Source: a virus. From it: a stretch of DNA of 38,228 bases. This document shows positions 5,442 through 12,277 of this stretch, piece by piece (positions within the stretch are counted from its first letter, which is position 1; each line of letters begins with the position of its first letter). The position numbers and the translations under genes were made by a program. The notes under the pieces were generated by a model. It had not been told where the DNA came from. It was given only the letters and a program-made list of their open reading frames with translations, and did no database searches. The DNA is taken from positions 1 through 38,228 of IMG/VR virus record IMGVR_UViG_3300005253_000620. One strand, 5' to 3'.

Positions 5442-5780
5442 TTACGTAGTAGCACATATACATTCTTTTGGTATAAGATTGCCATCTTCGTCTTCAATTA
5501 CCTGTCTACACGTACATATTCTTTGTAACTCAACATTAAAGTCATAAAATTTAATCGGCTTTTTTTCTTCGGGCGGAGCCAGTGATGGTAATATCTGTAC
5601 CCCATACTCAATAATCCATTCACCGCGTTCCCAACCACGTGCATAAGCAAGGGCTTCTTCAAGGGTAGGTTCATAGGCGGCATTATGTGGTTCAGTATTC
5701 TCATTTGAGATTTGAGTTTCCCAAACAGCGAACCGTCCATCTTTCTGCCGTTGGATATAGATTACGTTGTCTGCACTCAT
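5442..5780 (-). CDS. Conserved-type phage protein (MSADN start)
   Basis: 112 residues, ATG in a TAATG overlap with the upstream gene. The opening MSADNVIYI, the central EEALAYARGWE and the following EYGVQIL match a small protein type seen in many phages (M-S-A-D-N-x-I-Y-I, E-E-A-x-x-Y-A, E-Y-G-V); I rely on memory of that pattern. The C-terminus adds C-T-C-R and C-I-C pairs about 20 residues apart, which could bind a metal. Function of the family is unknown. An 80-residue shadow in another frame (5498-5740) is ignored. Confidence 0.75.
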   Translation of the reverse strand: MSADNVIYIQRQKDGRFAVWETQISNENTEPHNAAYEPTLEEALAYARGWERGEWIIEYGVQILPSLAPPEEKKPIKFYDFNVELQRICTCRQVIEDEDGNLIPKECICATT

Positions 5781-6076
5781 TATAATATACCATCCAAAGT
5801 CATCTTCAACTCTTCCAAAGTGTTATTTACTTCTTGGTATTCATCAAGCAACTCTTGAATTCCTTCCAGAAGATTAGATTTATACAGATACTTCCGTAAT
5901 GGATTATCAGAATTATTTAAAAAATTAATTATTCCATATATCAATTTTTCATTTTCTATACAATTATCGCACTCTTCCTCTTTCATTACTGGTCTTCCGG
6001 CAGGTGCATCCGTAGTAGGGTCTGGTCTTTCTATGACTTTTCCATCACCTTCAACTATTAATAATTCTTTACTCAT
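5780..6076 (-). CDS. Small helical protein with RPDPTTDAP linker
   Basis: 98 residues. ATG overlaps the stop of the upstream gene as ATGA. After 16 residues comes the linker ERPDPTTDAPAGRP, almost the same as one in the 6504-6866 protein. It is followed by C-D-N-C and a long helical C-terminus (LLEGIQELLDEYQEVNNTLEEL), possibly a coiled coil. The shared linker suggests either recombination between the two genes or a common binding partner. No known domain recognised. Confidence 0.65.
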   Translation of the reverse strand: MSKELLIVEGDGKVIERPDPTTDAPAGRPVMKEEECDNCIENEKLIYGIINFLNNSDNPLRKYLYKSNLLEGIQELLDEYQEVNNTLEELKMTLDGIL

Positions 6077-6252
6077 CGTACCACCTTATTCCCAATATCA
6101 TCTAAAATAGCATCTAACTCATGATACTTAGCCAAGGCATCTTCTACTACAATATATACATTCTCAGTATAAGCCATTTGACTTGTTGGTATCCCCTCAG
6201 GACCGTTCAATAATTCAATAATCTCTTGTAAAATCTTTTCTGCATTATCCAT
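6073..6252 (-). CDS. 59-residue helical protein
   Basis: The frame is open from 6270, but ATG at 6252 is chosen: it overlaps the upstream stop as TAATG and has AAGGGTGG in front. The product (MDNAEKILQEIIELLNGPEG onwards) is two helices joined by a Gly-Pro turn and ends with the ATGA overlap to the next gene. Acidic, without cysteines or membrane segments. Resembles the helical tail of its downstream neighbour in size and charge. Function unknown. Confidence 0.6.
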   Translation of the reverse strand: MDNAEKILQEIIELLNGPEGIPTSQMAYTENVYIVVEDALAKYHELDAILDDIGNKVVR

Positions 6253-6503
6253 TAATACCACCCTTCCCATACGTAGCTTAACTCATACGGATCAAAACCT
6301 CTATATCTATCATGCCAATCTCCATTACTATCTATACTGTAAGAAAAATCACAGTCAGGATATTTAGTACATCCCCAGAAATGTGACCAGAGAGAATCCT
6401 CTCTAGGGATAACAAGCCTCATCCTAATTTCATGTTCAGGACAATATGGAGGATTACCTGTCTTTATGTGTTTAGGTATGTCTGGAAAATTTAAATAGCC
6501 CAC
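6252..6503 (-). CDS. Zinc-ribbon protein of topoisomerase C-terminal type
   Basis: 83 residues; start is GTG at 6503, with GGAGATTAA just ahead, directly after the upstream stop. The motif C-P-E-H-E-I-R-M then 20 residues then F-W-G-C-T-K-Y-P-D-C-D-F matches the zf-C4_Topoisom pattern (C-P-x-C, then G-C-x-x-Y-P-x-C), with His as one ligand. In bacterial topoisomerase I this domain binds single-stranded DNA. As a stand-alone protein it may bind DNA or RNA; this is inference. The rest is acidic and aromatic (RYRGFDPYELSYVWEGWY). Confidence 0.8.
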   Translation of the reverse strand: MGYLNFPDIPKHIKTGNPPYCPEHEIRMRLVIPREDSLWSHFWGCTKYPDCDFSYSIDSNGDWHDRYRGFDPYELSYVWEGWY

Positions 6504-6866
6504 TTAATCTCCATTTTCATCCTTTGGTATAGGATCACCAAAAATAGTTGGTCTGCTAACCTCTTCTGGTCTTTCGCTCTCATTCCATCTTTTGACAATT
6601 ATATTTGGATCATCAAAAAGTTTTTCTTCTTGAAGTACATTATGAAATGTAATTGCTCTAATTCCCTTTGTTTCTGTATTTATATAAATATCCATAACTG
6701 GAAATATTTCAAAACCTAGATCAGCCATTATCTCCATGACAACTCTTTCACGTTCAGTAAACAATACTGGAACAACATCTACTTTTGGTCTTTCAGTAGG
6801 TGCATCTGTAGTAGGTTCCGGTCTTTTTTGAACAATCTTCTCATCATGATTTCCAACATTAGCCAT
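6504..6866 (-). CDS. Hypothetical protein with RPEPTTDAP linker
   Basis: ATG at 6866 is preferred over the in-frame ATG at 6902, because it has AGGAGAAATATA ahead and forms TAATG with the upstream stop. About 120 residues. The N-terminal linker KRPEPTTDAPTERP is a near copy of that in the 5780-6076 protein. The rest is an alpha/beta domain (ERERVVMEIMADLGFEIFPV, then TKGIRAITFHNVL) with an acidic Pro-rich end. No motif identifies an activity. Confidence 0.65.
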   Translation of the reverse strand: MANVGNHDEKIVQKRPEPTTDAPTERPKVDVVPVLFTERERVVMEIMADLGFEIFPVMDIYINTETKGIRAITFHNVLQEEKLFDDPNIIVKRWNESERPEEVSRPTIFGDPIPKDENGD

Positions 6867-7087
6867 TATATTTCTCCTAATATCCGGAATTGTCCTCCAC
6901 AAATGTCTAATTCTTGTTCTCCCATTATAGGCTGACCTTCCATATCTGGCTCACCCGCATCAGAAGCCATCTCTTTACTTACATAGCCCAATAACACTTG
7001 CCCACCATAACTAATCACTTCTTCACACAGAACGGGTTTTTCATCTGCAATTACTTCTGTATCACAATGTTCGCAGACATAGATCAT
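6866..7087 (-). CDS. Small Cys-rich protein, possible zinc ribbon
   Basis: 73 residues, ATG in an ATGA overlap with the upstream basic gene and GAGGAGAAAG before it. It begins MIYVCEHCDTEV, a classic N-terminal CxxC knuckle, with single cysteines near residues 21 and 63 as possible partners. The middle is acidic (EMASDAGEPDMEGQP). Its start and stop both overlap neighbours, so it is part of the coupled chain. Function unknown. Confidence 0.65.
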   Translation of the reverse strand: MIYVCEHCDTEVIADEKPVLCEEVISYGGQVLLGYVSKEMASDAGEPDMEGQPIMGEQELDICGGQFRILGEI

Positions 7088-7230
7088 CTTAGCTTTCTCC
7101 TCTTCATCCTTTTTCTATTCCGCCTCACTATCTCATCTCTAATCGTGAACACAGACTTTCCATCAATTTTCATCCCAAACTTTTTCTTTCTGTATTTACG
7201 ATCCCGACGGATATATTTAGGTTCTTTCAT
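7084..7230 (-). CDS. 48-residue highly basic protein
   Basis: ATG at 7230 and TGA at 7084-7086 both form ATGA overlaps with neighbours, so it belongs to the chain of coupled genes. Roughly half the residues are Lys or Arg, in clusters at both ends (YIRRDRKYRKKKFG and RRNRKRMKRRKLR) around a short strand (MKIDGKSVFTI). The charge suggests nucleic acid or ribosome binding. No family recognised. Confidence 0.6.
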   Translation of the reverse strand: MKEPKYIRRDRKYRKKKFGMKIDGKSVFTIRDEIVRRNRKRMKRRKLR

Positions 7231-7742
7231 TTAAGATATCCCCAAATCGAGAAAATATTTCTAATATGTTTTATAAAATCATCTTTGGAAGATGTATGTT
7301 TCATTACATTACATTTGTAACAACTACTAACTACGTTTCCAAGAATATATCCTTCACTATTGTCTATCCTATCTATACCATTGTATTTTATGCCACCATA
7401 ACAATCATGAATAGTCCTTTCTTTTCCAGGCGAAGCCCCACAGTAATAACAATTTCCACGTAGAAGAGCCTCAGCATATCCGTCTGGTAAAGAGTATTGT
7501 AATTTTCTTATATAAGCACCCTTTTTATAGTCACTAACTATTGCTCTAAATACAGCTATTCCCGAAGATAACCTTGGTCCTCTTTTTTTTATCTTGATGT
7601 TTCCATACTTTCTCCATCTTTCGTAGTGCATGGAACAAAGTTTTTTAGCTTTTACAGGTTTAGTACACGTAGTTGACCTACAAATATTAGGTTCTGTATG
7701 CCACGGCATCTCCGGCACTGTGAAGAAATATTTGTGTTTCAT
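7227..7742 (-). CDS. HNH endonuclease (free-standing, homing type) I
   Basis: 171 residues; ATG immediately follows the TAA of the upstream gene. Residues 21-39 hold a C-x4-C-x9-C-x2-H cluster. The catalytic region has C-Y-Y-C at 98-101, the block N-G-I-D-R-I-D-N (121-128), G-Y-I-L-G-N-V (131-137) and C-Y-K-C-N (141-145), the HNH fold with zinc-binding cysteines. The core is closely similar to the 9263-9610 endonuclease. Such genes cleave related genomes lacking the insert and spread by repair. It sits between operon genes without breaking them. Confidence 0.85.
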   Translation of the reverse strand: MKHKYFFTVPEMPWHTEPNICRSTTCTKPVKAKKLCSMHYERWRKYGNIKIKKRGPRLSSGIAVFRAIVSDYKKGAYIRKLQYSLPDGYAEALLRGNCYYCGASPGKERTIHDCYGGIKYNGIDRIDNSEGYILGNVVSSCYKCNVMKHTSSKDDFIKHIRNIFSIWGYLK

Positions 7743-8099
7743 TTATTTCTTAGCAATCTCTATCTTATCCTCGGATGGTATAGGAGATTCATCTAATTTC
7801 AAGACTCCTGTTCTAACCAATACAGGCCGATAACCAGCTACTAGATTTAAAAAATAATCTACCAACTCATCCTTAATGGTTATAGGAGGTCCGTTGGAAG
7901 ATGTAATTACTAGAAATTCTTTATTCTCTTTTTCTATACTTATTCGACCAATACTAACTATCTGGTCTACATTAATAAAAAGGCCATCTGGCCCCTCAAT
8001 AAAAAGACTATTTGATGTATATGGATTGGTTGTAGGAGTAATACCCTGAACCATATCCTTCTTTTCATCAGCAGTTCCCAAATCCTCATTTTTTCCCAT
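7743..8099 (-). CDS. First gene of the leftward early operon, 118 residues
   Basis: ATG at 8099 with AAAGGAGGAAC, an ideal ribosome site, about 14 bases after the predicted transcription start. The N-terminus is polar and probably flexible (with ITPTTNPYTSN). The rest is a strand-rich domain (LFINVDQIVSIGRISIEKENKE, about residues 35-60) and a helix (KDELVDYFLNLVAGY). The F-I-N-V-D-Q-I-V-S-I pattern resembles small phage domains with unknown roles. Being first behind a consensus promoter it is probably the most strongly made protein of the operon. Confidence 0.7.
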   Translation of the reverse strand: MGKNEDLGTADEKKDMVQGITPTTNPYTSNSLFIEGPDGLFINVDQIVSIGRISIEKENKEFLVITSSNGPPITIKDELVDYFLNLVAGYRPVLVRTGVLKLDESPIPSEDKIEIAKK

Positions 8100-8114
8100 T
8101 TTGTTCCTCCTTTG

Positions 8115-8148
8115 GCTATATTATAGCACATTCCGGTCCCTTTGTCAA
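8115..8148 (-). promoter_or_regulatory. Consensus promoter of the leftward early operon, with palindrome over the -10
   Basis: Reading leftward: TTGACA (8148-8143), 17-base spacer, TATAAT (8125-8120) with TG one base ahead (extended -10). All twelve hexamer bases match consensus. The -10 lies inside a perfect palindrome GCTATA-A-TATAGC (8127-8115), a possible operator. It lies 21 bases before the gene starting at 8099. Confidence 0.9.
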
Positions 8149-8203
8149 GAGCCAATTTGGTGATTTTTAATGTTTTTTTATGACATTTTATCATATTTGA
8201 GTC

Positions 8204-8350
8204 TTATACAAGCAATTGAGCTATTGCTAATCCAGTAATAAGAACAAGAATACGAAACACCCATTTCATTTGGCCCACAATGTCGCCTAGTTCATGATTC
8301 AAAGTTCTAAGGTGTTTTTCGATATCATGTATCCTATCATCTAATTCCAT
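8204..8350 (-). CDS. XhlA-like small membrane lysis protein
   Basis: 48 residues; ATG at 8350, AAGGA ahead, TAA at 8204-8206. An amphipathic helix (MELDDRIHDIEKHLRTLNHE) is followed by W-V-F-R and one membrane span (ILVLITGLAIAQLLV). This is the layout of XhlA/haemolysin-type proteins that sit beside holin and lysozyme genes of Bacillota phages and promote lysis. It is shorter than typical XhlA (about 70-90). Its start region lies in copy 1 of the 121-bp duplication, so a second, non-productive copy of the start exists at 8471 (22 codons, ending QSSLY-stop). Whether it acts as the holin itself is open. Confidence 0.65.
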   Translation of the reverse strand: MELDDRIHDIEKHLRTLNHELGDIVGQMKWVFRILVLITGLAIAQLLV

Positions 8351-8567
8351 TGTCAATCCTTATTCTGGGAAAGCCAAGCCGCCTGCCCAAGATTTTAGTT
8401 TTTCAATATAGGCTTGATTGTCCTGTATTGCCTCCCAAAGTTCTTCCATGTATCCTATCATCTAATTCCATTGTCAATCCTTATTCTGGGAAAGCCAAGC
8501 CGCCTGCCCAAGATTTTAGTTTTTCAATATAGGCTTGATTGTCCTGTATTGCCTCCCAAAGTTCTTC
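8326..8567. repeat. Perfect 121-bp tandem duplication
   Basis: Bases 8326-8446 are repeated exactly at 8447-8567, from CATGTATCCTATCATC to CCCAAAGTTCTTC. The unit contains the last 28 codons of the endolysin gene, the short gap and the first codons of the membrane protein gene. No differences were found by eye, so the event is very recent, or it is an assembly artefact. Confidence 0.92.
8360..8449 (-). pseudogene. Orphan duplicated endolysin C-terminus (29 codons)
   Basis: Made by the tandem duplication. The junction creates an ATG (8447-8449) in frame with the copied endolysin end, giving M then EELWEAIQDNQAYIEKLKSW and the original GGLAFPE-stop. The frame could therefore yield a 29-residue peptide equal to the endolysin C-terminal helix. 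There is no strong ribosome site, and it is best regarded as a by-product of the duplication, although such a peptide could in principle pair with the full enzyme. Confidence 0.6.
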
Positions 8568-9266
8568 ATGACTGTCGGAAGGAATGGGTTGTCCTGCATA
8601 AGCTAGTAATTCTGGATATGTACCATTGAAGAAACCTAGGTCACACGCTCCCTCTATACCATCTATTGTGATATCTCCCCGATATTGCCACCAAACCCAA
8701 TCATCATTCCATCCTACAGGCATCTTCCAAGGATTTGTTGGAATTCCATAAGGCCATTGGGCTAGTGCTAATCCACGAGTTTCATACCACTTTGGGTATT
8801 GGAAATTTACTCGCAGATTTTCTTGCCAAAACCAAGCATTTACATACACATCCATGTAGCTTCCCCAAACACTTTCTACACCAAGCATGTATGCTTCGCT
8901 GAAATCTACTAGAGGCTTTCCTTTTACTACTGGATCAAGTCTATACCGCTCTAGGTCATACCAAGGGGGTAGTTCCCCTCGATCATCTTCTGGAACCGTA
9001 TCAACCATAATACTAATTTGGTCATCTACAGGCTGGTGAGCACGACAAAAATGATATGCTCCTCTGAGTAAACCAACCTCCTTGTATCCATTCCAATGTT
9101 GTAAGAACAAAGGGTCTGGATAGTCTGCACCATAGGCCGCTCTGATGTATACAAATTTATATCCAGCATCAGCTATCTTTTGGTAGTCAGTAGTGTCTTC
9201 CCAATTATTTCCACCTTTCCAAGTACCTGCATACTTCGAGACATCTAATCCACTAATTCTATTCAT
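8481..9266 (-). CDS. Endolysin, GH25 (lysozyme/muramidase)
   Basis: 261 residues. It hydrolyses the MurNAc-GlcNAc bond of peptidoglycan at the end of infection. GH25 signatures are in order: G-L-D-V-S-K (D8), Y-I-R-A-A-Y-G (40-46), G-A-Y-H-F (69-73), Y-D-L-E (103-106; D104 and E106 catalytic), then W-W-Q-Y-R and D-L-G-F-F-N-G near the end. The catalytic domain ends near residue 225. The remaining tail (SDSHEELWEAIQDNQAYIEK) is a single helix rather than a recognised wall-binding repeat. No signal peptide, so it needs a holin to reach the wall. ATG overlaps the stop of the HNH gene (ATGA). Confidence 0.93.
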   Translation of the reverse strand: MNRISGLDVSKYAGTWKGGNNWEDTTDYQKIADAGYKFVYIRAAYGADYPDPLFLQHWNGYKEVGLLRGAYHFCRAHQPVDDQISIMVDTVPEDDRGELPPWYDLERYRLDPVVKGKPLVDFSEAYMLGVESVWGSYMDVYVNAWFWQENLRVNFQYPKWYETRGLALAQWPYGIPTNPWKMPVGWNDDWVWWQYRGDITIDGIEGACDLGFFNGTYPELLAYAGQPIPSDSHEELWEAIQDNQAYIEKLKSWAGGLAFPE

Positions 9267-9610
9267 TGTCTACCTTGGTGTTCTACTAGTCTATCAATCC
9301 AAGCTTGAAACTCTCTCATTGACTGATTAGATTTAACATAGTTACAAGTCTTACAGCAAGGTAATACATTTCCGTAGATATACCCTAGATTGTTATCTAT
9401 TCTATCGACACCATTGTAGAGATAATCGCCATTAAGTTCCTTATTGTGATATATCTGACTAGGCTCAATACCACAGTAATAGCACTGCATTTGAGTGAGA
9501 GACTTGAAATCTTGTTTTCTAAGATTCCAATTATGTCCTCTTAGTTTGGCACTACGTTTATTATTATGGTACAACTGGTTATAGGCCGCTTCACCAAACA
9601 GTAAAGTCAT
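9263..9610 (-). CDS. HNH endonuclease (free-standing, homing type) II
   Basis: 115 residues. The core C-Y-Y-C (43-46), N-G-V-D-R-I-D-N (66-73), G-Y-I-Y-G-N-V (76-82) and C-K-T-C-N (86-90) is nearly the same as in the endonuclease at 7227-7742, so the two are paralogues. This one lacks the N-terminal cysteine cluster of the other. A basic N-terminal region (NNKRSAKLRGHNWNLRKQDF) may bind DNA. It ends in an ATGA overlap with the endolysin, so it inserted without cutting the lysis gene. Start at 9610 is the first ATG; its ribosome site (AGGGTAGTAACTA) is modest. Confidence 0.85.
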   Translation of the reverse strand: MTLLFGEAAYNQLYHNNKRSAKLRGHNWNLRKQDFKSLTQMQCYYCGIEPSQIYHNKELNGDYLYNGVDRIDNNLGYIYGNVLPCCKTCNYVKSNQSMREFQAWIDRLVEHQGRQ

Positions 9611-9674
9611 TAGTTACTACCCTGAAACCTACTCATATTTTTACACCTTATGTTGCAAACATTTCCTCATTATT

Positions 9675-9923
9675 TTATCCTTGTCTATCTTGTCTTGGTA
9701 CAAGTTGAATATTAGGAACGTTTCGACCATCTTCAAAAGAAGTCATTGACACAGAAATTCTTAAATTCCTACGGTCAAGAACTTCTTGGACCTCAGCCGC
9801 CCCATCCGCAACATTCCTTTGACTCTCTTCAACCAGAAGATTTTTTGCATCATCAGAGTTGAAGCGAACAGGCTCTTTTGTTTCCTGTTCTTCTTGTTCT
9901 ACCAAATTTTCCTCTTTCGCCAT
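9675..9923 (-). CDS. Small acidic hypothetical protein
   Basis: 82 residues, ATG at 9923 with TGGAGGTTATGGAAA upstream. The N-terminal half is very acidic and Gln-rich (EENLVEQEEQETKEP). The second half contains a helix (AAEVQEVLDRR) and a strand (LRISVSMTSF). A TATAAT with extended TG lies just upstream. No family recognised. Its place after the appendage genes and before the lysis cassette suggests a virion-related or late regulatory role, unproven. The 60-base gap after it holds only a short ATGTT-TGC-AACAT inverted repeat. Confidence 0.6.
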   Translation of the reverse strand: MAKEENLVEQEEQETKEPVRFNSDDAKNLLVEESQRNVADGAAEVQEVLDRRNLRISVSMTSFEDGRNVPNIQLVPRQDRQG

Positions 9924-9944
9924 TTTCCATAACCTCCATATATA

Positions 9945-9953
9945 ATTATATCA
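9945..9953 (-). promoter_or_regulatory. Possible extended -10 promoter
   Basis: TGATATAAT on the - strand (TATAAT at 9950-9945 with TG one base ahead) lies 22 bases before the 9923 start. No good -35 box is seen 16-18 bases upstream. Confidence 0.4.
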
Positions 9954-9978
9954 TAATCGGGTGTTAAATCGTTATATT

Positions 9979-11424
9979 TTACGGTATTATTACCTTAAAG
10001 CCTAAGAAGTGCGGCCCTTCTCTTTCTACTCGTCTAATGCTCCACCGCAATAACAAATCCTTATATACAGGATTAAAAGTGAATATATCCCATATAAGTG
10101 CTAAATCTTTATAAACGAACTCTCCCATATCCCAAACTAGAGTTAAATCTTTGTTGACAAGTTCTGCTATGTCCCATTGAAATTGTTGGTCCTTATTTAC
10201 TAAATTTAGGATATCCCATTGAAATTGCTGATCTTTATTGACTAAGTTTAAAATATCCCACGTTAATTGTTGATCCTTATTTACGAGTCCAATGATGTCC
10301 CATTGTAAAGCTAAATCTTTATTAACCTGTGTAAAAGGTGAGGGTCCCTGATGTAAGATACATGCCCACATTTCTGCACAATAAATTTCTCGACCTCCAG
10401 AAGTTTTTCTGATACCTTGACAAAAATATTCATCTGTATCGTCTGGAACACGCGACGCGGTTATAGATGATCTAGCAAAAACTTTTAGACCCGAATTTAA
10501 ACTTTCAACCGAATCAGTTACTTGGTCCGTAGCTCCATCATAAGCTCCGTATCTTAGGTAATGAGTAGTTCCGCTACCACTACCTCTACGTACGTTCCAC
10601 ATCCACCATGCAGCATAAACAGCACCATCTATATCGGTGAGTGGCCCCAAGCGTGTTCCTTCATCCATACGAGCATATCCGGTTCCAGCAGAACCAGTAT
10701 CATAATCGGCTGTATTGCTATCATTCTTGGGAACTTCTCCGGCATTGGCCCAAGTTCCCGCAGTTAGTGGATCACCTTGGTCTGTACTATCTTCGGCTGT
10801 ATTTTGATAAACTCCTAAAACTTCATGCTCTACTCCAATAAAATTTACAGGGCCACCACTGTCAGTAATATGGTAGTAATCATCAATCCAAATATCAAAA
10901 TTAGCTCCAGCTTGTAAAATATGCCTGTAATTACCTCCAAGACCTTTAAAATCTTCGGTACTTCCATGATTAATATCAACAACTCCGTCTACAACTAAAA
11001 ATACTTCTCCTGCTGAGTCATTTTGAAACCAGTACATTTCCAAATGATACCAAGTATCAACACTTATTGGAACTACTCCTGTAACTACTACAGCACCATT
11101 CGCATCTATAACTTGAAAATAACCAGTGGAGTCTAGTTGCAAGGCAATATTACGACTACCTGTATTATCTTCGGATGCCCAAAATATTTGGTCAGTAGTA
11201 ACATTTTCAAATCTAACTCTAAGCCCAATATTATACTCAAATTGATTTACATTTTGGGCTATAGTAGTTAATATCTCAATTCCATCACCTGTAGCACCGG
11301 CTAAAAAACAACCAGCACCAGTGTATTGATTAACTGCGTCAACTGATGGGGAACCGTTGATAACATCGGCGATATAGAGTCCACCCGCATCAAATCCCTC
11401 AATAAGATTAACTGTTAGTGCCAT
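9979..11424 (-). CDS. Virion appendage protein: LamG-like domain plus seven V(N/Y)KD repeats
   Basis: 481 residues. The N-terminal 200 residues read as a concanavalin-like jelly roll of the LamG type (VRFENVTTDQIFWASED, then TWYHLEMYWF and EVFLVVDGVVD), a fold that usually binds sugars. A further beta region follows to about residue 350. Residues 367-466 are seven tandem units of about 14 residues with pattern V-(N/Y)-K-D-x-x-L/F-x-W-D-I, then a short strand-rich end (GPHFLGFKVIIP). The position downstream of the fibre genes suggests a tail appendage or receptor-binding protein. The repeats could stack as a regular beta or helical rod; that is inference. Confidence 0.75.
   Translation of the reverse strand: MALTVNLIEGFDAGGLYIADVINGSPSVDAVNQYTGAGCFLAGATGDGIEILTTIAQNVNQFEYNIGLRVRFENVTTDQIFWASEDNTGSRNIALQLDSTGYFQVIDANGAVVVTGVVPISVDTWYHLEMYWFQNDSAGEVFLVVDGVVDINHGSTEDFKGLGGNYRHILQAGANFDIWIDDYYHITDSGGPVNFIGVEHEVLGVYQNTAEDSTDQGDPLTAGTWANAGEVPKNDSNTADYDTGSAGTGYARMDEGTRLGPLTDIDGAVYAAWWMWNVRRGSGSGTTHYLRYGAYDGATDQVTDSVESLNSGLKVFARSSITASRVPDDTDEYFCQGIRKTSGGREIYCAEMWACILHQGPSPFTQVNKDLALQWDIIGLVNKDQQLTWDILNLVNKDQQFQWDILNLVNKDQQFQWDIAELVNKDLTLVWDMGEFVYKDLALIWDIFTFNPVYKDLLLRWSIRRVEREGPHFLGFKVIIP
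10027..10326 (-). repeat. Seven degenerate 42-base coding repeats
   Basis: Encodes VNKDLALQWDIIGL, VNKDQQLTWDILNL, VNKDQQFQWDILNL, VNKDQQFQWDIAEL, VNKDLTLVWDMGEF, VYKDLALIWDIFTFNP and VYKDLLLRWSIRRV. Units two to four are the most alike, so copy number probably changes by slippage or recombination. Confidence 0.9.
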
Positions 11425-11427
11425 ATC

Positions 11428-11832
11428 TTAAAATCCCCAACTAGGTTTATCTGTGGGTGTTTTAGGCCCACTACCTTCTGGTTTAAATTTTGAAGGATCA
11501 AATTCTGAGGTTCTTGCGACTCTAGACCTATATTTACCGTCCTTCCATTTCAATTCAATCGTGTGCCCTCTAGAGACTAAATAAGTTTCTCCTTCATCTT
11601 CTTCCCAGAACATACTCTTATTGTCTGGGTCTTTATATCTGTCTGGATCATCTTCTGGAAGAGATTTTATATTTATACGTTCATCTAAATATTCGCGTTG
11701 AATTTTGGCAGACATCTTATCTGCCTTTTTCTGACCATTCCTACCTTCGATTTCACTAAAAAGGAAAAGTTTAGAGTTACCTTGATATTTATGAATATCT
11801 ATATGTTCTTTAGTGACTTTTACTTTCTGCAT
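11428..11832 (-). CDS. Hypothetical basic protein of the tail appendage cluster
   Basis: 134 residues, ATG at 11832 inside the end of the upstream gene (23-base overlap), with AGGGACAATAGAAG in front. Rich in charged residues (KMSAKIQREYLDERINIKSL), then a strand region with ETYLVSRGHTIELKW, and a Pro/Gly/Ser-rich tail ending in W-G-F. A flexible end with a terminal aromatic pair may dock on another protein. No family recognised. Located between fibre-type genes, so possibly a fibre assembly factor. Confidence 0.6.
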   Translation of the reverse strand: MQKVKVTKEHIDIHKYQGNSKLFLFSEIEGRNGQKKADKMSAKIQREYLDERINIKSLPEDDPDRYKDPDNKSMFWEEDEGETYLVSRGHTIELKWKDGKYRSRVARTSEFDPSKFKPEGSGPKTPTDKPSWGF

Positions 11833-12265
11833 CTTCTATTGTCCCTAAGAATTCTGCGTATTGTTTATGATACACTTCCGCTAAAGATTTAGCGATATCT
11901 ATAGTTATGAATGGTAGATAGATTATTGTTCCTAATTTATCAAGCTCTGGAACTTCTTTAACTAATTTTACATACAAGGTTCTAGGATTTGCCCACATTG
12001 AATTTAAAAATATGACCTCATTCTGATAATCTATTAATACAGCAAAACCAAACGCATTGGCTAACCAAGCTTCATTTATTGGCATCCCACCAAACATATT
12101 TCCCCTACGTTCTTCTGAATCTATTTCCGACCCCAGTACAAAATTTAGCCCCTTTTGAGATAGATGTTCCCTAACTCTATCTCCGGACATAGAATCTCCG
12201 ATGTTATAACAAACTAACATTCTTCTTAACAATCGTACATCATTTTCTACGATTTGATAAGCCAT
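11810..12265 (-). CDS. Hypothetical protein, 151 residues
   Basis: ATG at 12265 with AAAAGGAGAATAAG, a strong ribosome site. Predicted alpha/beta: helix (VRLLRRMLVCYNIGDSM), then a strand-rich middle (AFGFAVLIDYQNEVIFLN) and helices at the end (IDIAKSLAEVYHKQYAEFL). No catalytic pattern or membrane segment is visible. Sits between two virion structural genes; may be a virion component or fibre chaperone. Function unknown. Confidence 0.65.
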   Translation of the reverse strand: MAYQIVENDVRLLRRMLVCYNIGDSMSGDRVREHLSQKGLNFVLGSEIDSEERRGNMFGGMPINEAWLANAFGFAVLIDYQNEVIFLNSMWANPRTLYVKLVKEVPELDKLGTIIYLPFITIDIAKSLAEVYHKQYAEFLGTIEDAESKSH

Positions 12266-12277
12266 CTTATTCTCCTT

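Noticed and set aside
8350-8629. Two + strand frames of 60 and 71 codons repeating the same peptide.
   Set aside because: They are antisense to the endolysin and membrane protein genes; the repetition is only the 121-bp duplication.
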